NCBI GenBank assembly: GCA_002305335.1
Contig: DBQR01000032.1
Location: 24,597-44,345 of the forward strand
Length of the DNA: 19,749 bases
Source of the DNA: Clostridiales bacterium UBA1389
GTDB taxonomy: Bacteria > Bacillota > Clostridia > Oscillospirales > CAG-382
Direction: 5' to 3'
Both the position numbers and the translations under genes were made by a program. Below are positions 13,939 through 19,749 of the stretch, in pieces. The first letter of the stretch is position 1. Every line of letters begins with the position of its first letter. The notes under the pieces were generated by a model. The model was given only the letters and a program-made list of their open reading frames with translations. It was not told where the DNA came from and did not search any database.

Positions 13939-15339
13939 ATGGAAAACACTCAAAAGACAATGGACAAAATCGTTGCCTACTGTAAAAACAGGGGTATTAT
14001 ATTCAGCGGAAGCGAAATATACGGGGGGCTTGCCAACACCTGGGACTACGGTCCTCTTGGGGTTGAGATTAAGAACAACGTTAAGAAGGCGTGGTGGAAG
14101 AAGTTCGTTCAGGAATCTTCTCACAATACCGGCCTTGATTCCGCCATTCTAATGAACCGGGAAACCTGGGTTGCATCGGGTCATGTGGTAAGCTTCAACG
14201 ACCCCCTTATCGACTGCAGATCCTGCAAGATGCGCCACCGGGCAGACCAGCTTATCGAAAGCTGGGCGGAAAAGAACAACGCTTCCGTCCATGTGGAAGG
14301 CATGACCAACGAACAGCTTTCGGAATATATTTTCCAAAACAAGGTTTCCTGCCCCGGCTGCGGTAAAAGCGATTTCACCCCCATAAGAAAGTTCAACATG
14401 ATGTTCAAAACCTTTCAGGGTGTTACCGAAGACAGCCAGAACGAGGTTTACCTCCGCCCCGAAACGGCTCAGGGCATATTTGTAAACTTCAAGAATATTC
14501 AGAGAACCACAAGAAAGAAAATCCCCTTCGGCGTCTGCCAGATAGGCAAATCCTTCAGAAACGAAATAACCCCCGGCAACTTTACCTTCCGCACAAGGGA
14601 ATTCGAGCAGATGGAGCTGGAATTCTTCTGCAAGCCCGGTACCGACCTGGATTGGTTCAACTACTGGAAGGAATACTGCTTAAACTGGCTTTTGGGGCTG
14701 GGAATGAAACGGGATAATCTGCGGCTTCGCGACCATGACCCGGCGGAGCTTGCCTTCTATTCCAAGGCCACCACCGACTTTGAATTCCTCTTCCCCTTCG
14801 GATGGGGGGAACTTTGGGGGATAGCCGACCGGACGGACTACGACCTAAACGCCCATATAAGCCATTCCGGGGAGGATTTGTCCTACTTTGACCCCGACGA
14901 CAATGCCCGTTATGTACCCTATGTCATCGAACCCTCCCTGGGGGTTGACCGGGTAATGCTGGCGCTTCTAATCGACGCCTATGACGAGGAAAACATAGGA
15001 ACCGACGGCAACGAGGATATAAGGACGGTATTACGCATACATCCCGCCCTTGCCCCGTTCAAGGCGGCGGTTTTACCCCTTTCCAAAAAGTTAGCCCAGC
15101 CGGCAGCGGAGTTATACGCCAAACTCTCAAAGTATTTTATGGTGGACTACGACGAGGCGGGCTCCATAGGCAAACGCTACCGCCGGCAGGATGAAATCGG
15201 AACCCCCCTTTGCGTTACCTATGACTTTGATTCCGAAAACGACGGCTGCGTCACAATCCGCAACCGGGACACCATGGAACAGGTGAGAATCAAAACAGAG
15301 GAAGTCAAAAATTATATCGAAAAGTTTATAGCATACTGA
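13939..15339 (+). CDS. glyQS: glycyl-tRNA synthetase, dimeric class II type
   Basis: Charges tRNA-Gly with glycine in the cytoplasm. At 466 residues it is the eukaryote/Staphylococcus-like alpha2 enzyme, not the alpha2-beta2 form. The N-terminus has the signature SGSEIYGGLANTWDYGPLG. A zinc site is formed by CRSC (Cys93, 96) and CPGC (Cys138, 141). Motif 2 is FRNEITPGNFTFRTREFEQ (about 206-224), motif 3 GVDRVMLALL, and the C-terminal 110 residues are the HGTP anticodon-binding domain with VDYDEAGSIGKRYRRQDEIG. The start at 13939 has AAAGGAAA upstream. There is no room for a glycine T-box leader in the 35 nt after ABC2, so it may be read from the ABC module. The terminator at 15352-15386 ends the unit. 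Confidence 0.96.
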   Translation: MENTQKTMDKIVAYCKNRGIIFSGSEIYGGLANTWDYGPLGVEIKNNVKKAWWKKFVQESSHNTGLDSAILMNRETWVASGHVVSFNDPLIDCRSCKMRHRADQLIESWAEKNNASVHVEGMTNEQLSEYIFQNKVSCPGCGKSDFTPIRKFNMMFKTFQGVTEDSQNEVYLRPETAQGIFVNFKNIQRTTRKKIPFGVCQIGKSFRNEITPGNFTFRTREFEQMELEFFCKPGTDLDWFNYWKEYCLNWLLGLGMKRDNLRLRDHDPAELAFYSKATTDFEFLFPFGWGELWGIADRTDYDLNAHISHSGEDLSYFDPDDNARYVPYVIEPSLGVDRVMLALLIDAYDEENIGTDGNEDIRTVLRIHPALAPFKAAVLPLSKKLAQPAAELYAKLSKYFMVDYDEAGSIGKRYRRQDEIGTPLCVTYDFDSENDGCVTIRNRDTMEQVRIKTEEVKNYIEKFIAY

Positions 15340-15351
15340 TAAACGTCAAAT

Positions 15352-15386
15352 AAAAAACACAGCCGGTTTTAAAGGCTGTGTTTTTT
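15352..15386. terminator. bidirectional terminator between glyQS and the Cys-rich gene
   Basis: A perfect 13-bp inverted repeat, AAAAAACACAGCC (15352-15364) and GGCTGTGTTTTTT (15374-15386), with a nine-base loop. It starts 13 bases after the glyQS stop and ends 13 bases before the stop of the convergent gene, so one hairpin with T's on both strands serves both genes. Confidence 0.9.
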
Positions 15387-15398
15387 CATTTTTAAGGG

Positions 15399-16235
15399 TT
15401 ATTTTCCGCAACAGCCGGGTCTCGGGTCCTCCCGCGGGTGGTCGGCATAGGGGAAGAATTCCCCGAAGGGGAAGGGCATCTTTCCGAACACCGAGCAGGG
15501 GTCGGTGCAGCCGTGGGGGGTAGATTCCTTTTCGGGCAGGCAGAAGTTGCAGGCGGGGAGAACAAGCTGTACCAGACGTTCCATACGGATGATGGTGAAC
15601 ATGCCTATGGTCACGAAAACCTTCTTGGAACCGATGTCGTCGGTGAAATTGCCGTCGAAGTATTCCCTTATATCGTCGGGAATGGCATCCGCGGAAATGC
15701 AGCAGTTGCCGAAGGGATGGCATCTTTCCTTTACCTTTACATCTAAGCAAACGGGGTCGGCCACCTCCACGGTTACGGTGGGGAGGGTGGGTTCGGTCTT
15801 GCACTTCAAATCCTTAACAGGCGGGCAGAAGGAGTTGTGCTTGGGGTCTGAGGTAAAGACGGAAACGTTTTTCTCGGAACCGAAAAGAATAATCTTCTTG
15901 TCGAATACCGCAAGGCCTTTTACAAATTCCGACTTGCCCATGCAGAGGCAGCATTCAAGGGTAACGCAGAAAAAGAACCGGATGATAACCTGGAAAAAAC
16001 CTTTGTTGAAGGGTATGGGCTCAAGGCTTATGTGGGTATTGATAACCTCGACGTCTTTGCAGCGTATAGCGGTGGAACGGTCAATTATCTCCTGAAAGCA
16101 TTCGCAGAAATGCACCTTGATGTCTTCCAGACAATCTTTATCCTTCGCGGAGTCGAATATTTTGTTTACGCTTATACAGCAAAGGGGGTCGGAGGGTTTC
16201 CCACAAAAGGGGCGGGGCGAAACTTTGTCAATCAT
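15399..16235 (-). CDS. conserved cysteine-rich protein, function unknown
   Basis: A 278-residue protein with 23 cysteines (about 8%), including CC pairs (LCCIS, ECCLC, NCCIS, GCCGK) and CxxC or CxxxC spacings (PACNFC, HGCTDPC). There is no signal peptide or membrane span. Segments such as CISVNKIFDSAKDKDCLED, FDKKIILFGSE, VFVTIGMFTIIRMERLVQL and FPFGEFFPYADHP resemble an uncharacterised family I recall from spore-forming Clostridia; the link to spore coat or disulfide-crosslinked structures is a guess. The start at 16235 is secure: AGGAGG lies eight bases before the ATG. A weak promoter (TTCACA 16311-16316, TAAGCT 16288-16293, 17-base spacing, minus strand) precedes it. A reading frame of 196 codons opposite is a shadow. 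It is convergent with glyQS and monocistronic. Confidence 0.75.
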   Translation of the reverse strand: MIDKVSPRPFCGKPSDPLCCISVNKIFDSAKDKDCLEDIKVHFCECFQEIIDRSTAIRCKDVEVINTHISLEPIPFNKGFFQVIIRFFFCVTLECCLCMGKSEFVKGLAVFDKKIILFGSEKNVSVFTSDPKHNSFCPPVKDLKCKTEPTLPTVTVEVADPVCLDVKVKERCHPFGNCCISADAIPDDIREYFDGNFTDDIGSKKVFVTIGMFTIIRMERLVQLVLPACNFCLPEKESTPHGCTDPCSVFGKMPFPFGEFFPYADHPREDPRPGCCGK

Positions 16236-16354
16236 GTTTATATCCTCCTAAGTAAATTGTGGGGAAAAAATTCCTCTTCCTTGTAACAGCTTATGCTAAC
16301 ACGCCGATTATGTGAAAATTTTGTAGAAAGAAAGGATAAAGGCATTTCTTGTTA

Positions 16355-16382
16355 TTGACATTTATGGTAATTATGTTATAAT
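16355..16382 (+). promoter_or_regulatory. promoter of the 16540 lipoprotein gene
   Basis: Perfect TTGACA (16355-16360) and TATAAT (16377-16382) with 16-base spacing in an AT-rich divergent region. The start would be near 16389, leaving about 150 nt of leader before the GTG at 16540. That leader contains small inverted repeats (TGTAA/TTACA at 16424-16436 and a GTTT/AAAC hairpin near 16452-16467) but no riboswitch I recognise. Confidence 0.75.
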
Positions 16383-16539
16383 TGAGCATACATGCCATTT
16401 TATGGTTATTGGATTGTTAATTAATTGTAAATATTACATTTTCAGTAAACATAACGGTTTTCTAAAACGTTTATTATATGAAGCAAAAATTGACATGACA
16501 GGTGTTTATCAGCATTTATATTTAGCAAGGGGTATTGCC

Positions 16540-17238
16540 GTGAAAAGGGTTATTGCTTTTGTACTGACAATGGTTATGCTTGTGTTGTGCGTTTCGGGCT
16601 GCAAGCGAGAGGATGTAAAAAGGGATGACTCATCCGGGCTGTCGGGGGACGACGAAAGCAGAGAACAATCCCAAAGCACAAACAATACCGGACAGGAAGA
16701 GGAAATAAAAACAACCCCCTTTTTTGTCCGGTTTCCCTGCTATGAAACGGTGGAGGCCCTGACTGATGCGGCAACGACTATATTCGAAGGTTCAATAACC
16801 GACATATTCTTTGACATAGTAAATATCCGCACCGGAAAACCCGAAAAGGATAAAAGTAACAAATCCTCTTTATGGCTTTATACAGTTTATGAAGTGGAGG
16901 TTGCCGGCTGTTACAAGGGAAAAGCCTGCGAAAAGGTGTATATCGGCATTATCGGCGGGAAAAGGGGCTACAAGGAAGCAGAGCAATATAAACTGCTTGA
17001 TAATACCGGTATATTCAACGAAAGGATAGGCATACCCGTATTAAGCGAGGATATCCCCCTTGAGGTGGGAAAATCCTATTTGTTTTTGGTGGATGACGAC
17101 AAGACCACCTACCACCAGATAGTGGATTTGACCCATTTTGCCCTTCCGCTGGAGGAAAACCAGGCGCAAAACGGAATAAGCTATAAAACTGTGGTTGACT
17201 ATATACACAATAATATAAATAAATACGGTGAGTATTAA
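16540..17238 (+). CDS. predicted lipoprotein, unknown function
   Basis: A 232-residue exported protein. The signal VKRVIAFVLTMVMLVLC is followed by lipobox VSGC with Cys21 lipidated, then a charged Ser/Asp/Glu/Gln-rich linker (about 25-58). The folded domain (about 60-232) has the pattern TIFEGSITDIFF, LYTVYEVEVAGCYKGK, VYIGIIGGKRG and LEVGKSYLFLVDD, suggesting a small beta-barrel seen in various Firmicute surface proteins. I cannot name the family. The frame stays open upstream to 16402, but I chose the GTG at 16540: AAGGGG lies seven bases before it and only this start gives a proper signal peptide. The promoter is at 16355-16382. Transcription likely ends in the repeat at 17318-17377. Exported location is fairly sure; role unknown. 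Confidence 0.75.
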   Translation: MKRVIAFVLTMVMLVLCVSGCKREDVKRDDSSGLSGDDESREQSQSTNNTGQEEEIKTTPFFVRFPCYETVEALTDAATTIFEGSITDIFFDIVNIRTGKPEKDKSNKSSLWLYTVYEVEVAGCYKGKACEKVYIGIIGGKRGYKEAEQYKLLDNTGIFNERIGIPVLSEDIPLEVGKSYLFLVDDDKTTYHQIVDLTHFALPLEENQAQNGISYKTVVDYIHNNINKYGEY

Positions 17239-17317
17239 TCCAGCTCGAAAGAACGGGTTTTATCTGAAGTGTCTGCTGAAACTTTTATCTTTATAAAACT
17301 CCCCATTTGCGGTGCTG

Positions 17318-17377
17318 CCCCTCATCCGTCAGCCTTCGGCTGCCACCTTCCCCTCAAGGGGAAGGCTTTGTTTTTTT
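17318..17377 (+). terminator. palindromic repeat copy B acting as terminator
   Basis: A relative of the element at 401-453. It forms a CAGCC/GGCTG hairpin (17330-17342), then a perfect CCTTCCCC/GGGGAAGG stem (17346-17353 with 17358-17365, TCAA loop), then GC and a T-tract at 17367-17377 broken by one G. It lies 80-140 bases after the lipoprotein stop and would terminate that transcript. Confidence 0.55.
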
Positions 17378-17395
17378 CATCCCACTCATCAATAT

Positions 17396-17456
17396 GAAGT
17401 TACATATAACTTCTGCGTTATCGGCTGCTGATTGACTTATAATATTAAGTCTTTTT
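17396..17456 (+). other. two further AT-rich hairpins between lipoprotein gene and metK unit
   Basis: GAAGTTA/TAACTTC (17396-17413, CATA loop) is a perfect 7-bp stem. GACTTA/TAAGTC (17434-17451) is followed by five T's (17452-17456), a weak terminator shape. They lie between the repeat and the metK promoter and may insulate the riboswitch unit. No gene is seen in 17239-17489. Confidence 0.3.
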
Positions 17457-17489
17457 ATCGGTTTTTTTGATGTATTAACAATAAAATTC

Positions 17490-17518
17490 TTGACATAAAC
17501 TATACGACATGATATAGT
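17490..17518 (+). promoter_or_regulatory. promoter of the SAM riboswitch-metK unit
   Basis: Perfect TTGACA (17490-17495) and TATAGT (17513-17518) with 17-base spacing. Transcription would begin near 17525, immediately before the riboswitch P1 stem. Confidence 0.82.
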
Positions 17519-17528
17519 AATTTATGAA

Positions 17529-17668
17529 TTCTTATCAAGAGAGGCGGAGGGAACTGCCCTGTGAAGCCCGACAACCTGCGGCAAAACGTAAGGTGTCAAT
17601 TCAGCGAAGGTTTCCTTCGAAAGATGAGAACATAGGCGTACGCTTTTTCCGTCTGTGTTCACAGACGG
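17529..17668 (+). promoter_or_regulatory. SAM-I (S-box) riboswitch with expression platform
   Basis: Aptamer 17529-17630: P1 is TTCTTATC (17529-17536) with GATGAGAA (17623-17630). Conserved blocks CTTATCAAGAGAGG, GGAGGGA, TGAAGCCCGACAACC, AAGGTGTCAATTC and GAAAGATGAGA are all present, and P4 is a perfect CGAAGG/CCTTCG hairpin (17605-17619). An 11-bp antiterminator pairs GAACATAGGCG (17628-17638) with CGTCTGTGTTC (17650-17660), sharing bases with P1 and with the terminator. When SAM binds, P1 forms and the terminator at 17649-17668 stops transcription, so metK is shut off when its product is abundant. Confidence 0.96.
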
Positions 17669-17675
17669 TTTTGTT
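17649..17675 (+). terminator. riboswitch-controlled terminator
   Basis: CCGTCTG (17649-17655) pairs with CAGACGG (17662-17668); the loop may close further by a T-A pair. TTTTGTT follows (17669-17675). The T-tract is interrupted by a G, so termination may be leaky, which would suit an essential gene. Confidence 0.85.
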
Positions 17676-17743
17676 ATACAACCGTTAAACCAAATATACC
17701 AAAAGCAAAAATCGGACAAAAACAGAAAGGATTTATTATTTTC

Positions 17744-18943
17744 ATGTCAGCCAAACAGGATTTTACAAAAAGCTTTTTTACCTCCGAATCGGTGACGGAA
17801 GGCCATCCCGATAAAATCTGCGACCAGATTTCCGACGGAATTCTCGACGCCATAATCGCCAAAGACCCCATGGCAAGGGTTGCCTGTGAAACCTCAATCA
17901 CCACCGGTCTGGTTCTGGTTATGGGGGAAATAACCACCTCGTCTTATGTTGATATCCCCTCCATTGTGAGGGCTACCATAAAAAGAATTGGCTACGATTC
18001 CTCCGAAAAGGGTTTTGACGCCAATACCTGCGGGATAATTACCTCAATAAACGAACAGTCCCCCGACATTGCCCTTGGAGTAAACAAAGCCCTTGAGGCA
18101 AAGGAGGGAATAATTCAGGACAAGTATGACATAGGCGCAGGAGATCAGGGTATGGTTTTCGGTTATGCCTGCGACGAAACCGACTGTCTTATGCCCTTGC
18201 CGATTTATCTTTCCCACCGTCTTGCCGAAAAGCTTTCGGAAGTCCGGAAGAACGGGCTTCTCCCCTATCTCCGTCCCGACGGGAAAACTCAGGTAACCGT
18301 TGAATACGACAACGGCACCCCCGTACGGGTGGACGCGGTGGTGGTTTCCTCCCAGCACGCCGCGGAAGTAGGGCTTGAAACAATTCGGGAAGATGTTATA
18401 AACCATGTCATAAAGCCGGTTATACCCGGAAAACTCCTTGACGAAAACACCAAAATCTACGTCAACCCCACCGGTCGGTTCGTTATAGGAGGTCCCCACG
18501 GGGATTCGGGGCTTACGGGACGGAAAATAATCGTGGACACCTACGGCGGTTACGCCTGCCACGGGGGCGGAGCCTTTTCCGGCAAGGACCCCACAAAGGT
18601 TGACCGTTCCGCGGCTTACATGGCAAGATATGTGGCGAAAAACATCGTCGCTTCAAAGGCCGCCAAAAAGTGCGAGATTCAGATTGCCTATGCCATCGGG
18701 GTTGCCCGTCCCCTTTCGGTAAGGGTGAACACCTATGGTACCGGCAAATACAGTGATGAAAAACTGACGCAGATTATAACCCGCCTCTTCGACTTCAGAC
18801 CTGCCGCCATAATCGAAAAGCTGGATTTAAGAAGGCCTATTTACTCCCCCCTTGCCGCCTACGGCCATTTCGGTCGGGAAAATTTAGGGGTTAAATGGGA
18901 GGAAACGGATATGGCTGATTCGATCAGGGAAGCTCTTGAATAA
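17744..18943 (+). CDS. metK: S-adenosylmethionine synthetase
   Basis: Makes SAM from methionine and ATP with release of phosphate and pyrophosphate; cytoplasmic tetramer needing Mg2+ and K+. The 399 residues match the family length. Visible signatures are TEGHPDKICDQISDGILDA (from about 18), GAGDQGMVFGYA (131 on), the glycine-rich GGPHGDSGLTGRK, and the catalytic-loop region GGGAFSGKDPTKVDRSAAY. The C-terminal GHFGRE and LGVKWEETD segments are also typical. The start ATG has AGAAAGGA about twelve bases upstream, a rather long spacing. It is controlled by the SAM-I riboswitch just upstream. No terminator is visible in the 44 bases before the next gene. Confidence 0.97.
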   Translation: MSAKQDFTKSFFTSESVTEGHPDKICDQISDGILDAIIAKDPMARVACETSITTGLVLVMGEITTSSYVDIPSIVRATIKRIGYDSSEKGFDANTCGIITSINEQSPDIALGVNKALEAKEGIIQDKYDIGAGDQGMVFGYACDETDCLMPLPIYLSHRLAEKLSEVRKNGLLPYLRPDGKTQVTVEYDNGTPVRVDAVVVSSQHAAEVGLETIREDVINHVIKPVIPGKLLDENTKIYVNPTGRFVIGGPHGDSGLTGRKIIVDTYGGYACHGGGAFSGKDPTKVDRSAAYMARYVAKNIVASKAAKKCEIQIAYAIGVARPLSVRVNTYGTGKYSDEKLTQIITRLFDFRPAAIIEKLDLRRPIYSPLAAYGHFGRENLGVKWEETDMADSIREALE

Positions 18944-18987
18944 GTAAAAATAAATCCGCCTTAGTTAAAATGAAGGGAGAAAACACA

Positions 18988-19749
18988 ATGAAAAAGCTGC
19001 TTTCGGTAACCCTTGTGCTGATATTTGTACTCGGCTGCATTACCTTTTCCCCCGCAAGACTGACCACCGTCAGCGCCGACCTTCAGGATGCTTATGAAAT
19101 TATCACTCAAGCCATTGAGAATCTTCAGGATGACGCAGACATTTCCTCCTGCAAGCTTGAGGTCGAATATGACGGTACCGATTATTCTTCCCCCCAGCTC
19201 AGCGATGTTTTTCAGAGGATATTAAACAACCGGCCGGATTTATTTTACTTAGCCTTGACTTACGGGTTTTCATTTTATGAAAGTTACGAGGATAGCAAGT
19301 ACTATATTTCTTCAGCCATTTTATATTACACCATGGATAAAGAGGATATACCCGGTGCAATAACCGAAGTGGAGGATGCCCTTGACGGTATAATCCAGTC
19401 CATTCCGAACATCGACAAGCTGTCCCAGCTTGAGCAGGCCCTTGCGGTGCATGAATATATTGTACTAAACTACGATTATGACTATCTCCTTGAAAACGGG
19501 GACGTTTATTCCATGATAACCGAAGGAATAGGGGTCTGTCAGGCTTATACGGGACTGTATATGCTTGTTTTAAGACAATTAGGTATTGAGGTTTCCTACT
19601 TGGTAAGCTACCCCATGAACCATACATGGAATCTGGTTAATCTTGACGGCAACTGGTATCATGTGGATAACACCTGGGACGACCCGGCTGTTTTGGGGTG
19701 GGTTTACCATTTTTACTTTCTCCAAAGCGACGAAGTCTGGCTTAACGCC
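18988..19749 (+). CDS. secreted transglutaminase-like protein, 3' end outside window
   Basis: 254 codons are visible with no stop before the right edge. The N-terminus is a signal peptide (MKKLL, hydrophobic core) that could be cut after VSA (about residue 30); an earlier VLGC (Cys17) leaves lipoprotein processing possible. A transglutaminase-like/papain-fold core follows, with the catalytic triad in order: Cys184 in EGIGVCQAYTGLYMLVLRQL, His212 in MNHTWNLV and Asp227 in WYHVDNTWDDP. A helical region (30-175) precedes the core. Such secreted proteins usually act as cysteine peptidases or wall-modifying enzymes; the target here is unknown. GGGAG lies about nine bases before the ATG. It starts 44 nt after metK with no terminator or clear promoter between, so it may be read from the metK promoter. 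Confidence 0.85.
   Translation, partial: MKKLLSVTLVLIFVLGCITFSPARLTTVSADLQDAYEIITQAIENLQDDADISSCKLEVEYDGTDYSSPQLSDVFQRILNNRPDLFYLALTYGFSFYESYEDSKYYISSAILYYTMDKEDIPGAITEVEDALDGIIQSIPNIDKLSQLEQALAVHEYIVLNYDYDYLLENGDVYSMITEGIGVCQAYTGLYMLVLRQLGIEVSYLVSYPMNHTWNLVNLDGNWYHVDNTWDDPAVLGWVYHFYFLQSDEVWLNA

Noticed and set aside
15505..16095. 196-codon plus-strand frame opposite the Cys-rich gene
   Set aside because: The minus-strand frame is longer, has AGGAGG at ideal spacing and a terminator at its end; the plus frame has neither.
16488..16527. Second TTGACA upstream of the 16540 lipoprotein gene
   Set aside because: The nearest -10-like box (TATATT) is 21 bases away, too far for a normal sigma-A promoter.

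Overview
The window looks like a chromosomal segment of a mid-GC, gut-type member of the Clostridia (Bacillota). The signs are an S-box (SAM-I) riboswitch before metK, a dimeric Staphylococcus-type glycyl-tRNA synthetase, a YhaO/YhaN-like nuclease-ATPase pair, purine-rich Shine-Dalgarno sequences, consensus TTGACA/TATAAT promoters, tRNA genes with encoded CCA, and palindromic intergenic repeats of a type I associate with gut Clostridia. Placement below class level is a guess. I see no phage, insertion sequence, CRISPR array or rRNA gene.

Layout. Bases 1-295 (minus) hold the start of a Ser/Glu-rich lipoprotein cut by the window edge. Bases 296-851 carry no convincing gene, but hold a promoter for that lipoprotein, repeat remnants, and a compact unit on the minus strand (strong promoter, three hairpins, intrinsic terminator) that looks like an undescribed small RNA of about 80 nt. 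Bases 852-8032 (minus) are a tight five-gene operon transcribed pgeF, SbcD/YhaO-like nuclease, Rad50/YhaN-like ATPase, recG, dusB, from a promoter at 8070-8098. Back to back with it is a consensus promoter driving tRNA-Met(CAT) and tRNA-Glu(TTC), which end at a perfect terminator.

Bases 8800-15339 (plus) hold two large ABC exporter half-transporters separated by a stand-alone DUF1854 protein, followed 35 nt later by glyQS. Both transporters carry an extra N-terminal soluble domain and a four-cysteine zinc ribbon before the membrane domain. This three-gene module is the best candidate for a poorly described system: DUF1854/ABC pairings are known, but their substrate in Clostridia is not. A shared bidirectional terminator separates glyQS from a convergent gene for a 23-cysteine protein (15399-16235, minus).

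Bases 16355-17238 (plus) are a promoter, a long leader and a second lipoprotein gene. A palindromic repeat that seems to act as its terminator follows. Then comes the metK unit: promoter, SAM-I riboswitch with readable terminator and antiterminator helices, and metK. Forty-four bases after metK, with no terminator between, a secreted transglutaminase-like protein begins and runs off the right edge.

The window thus combines housekeeping units (DNA repair, tRNA modification, tRNA charging, SAM synthesis) with cell-envelope genes (three exported proteins and the ABC-DUF1854-ABC module). Several starts were set by ribosome binding sites and differ from the longest possible reading frame; each is explained in its entry.
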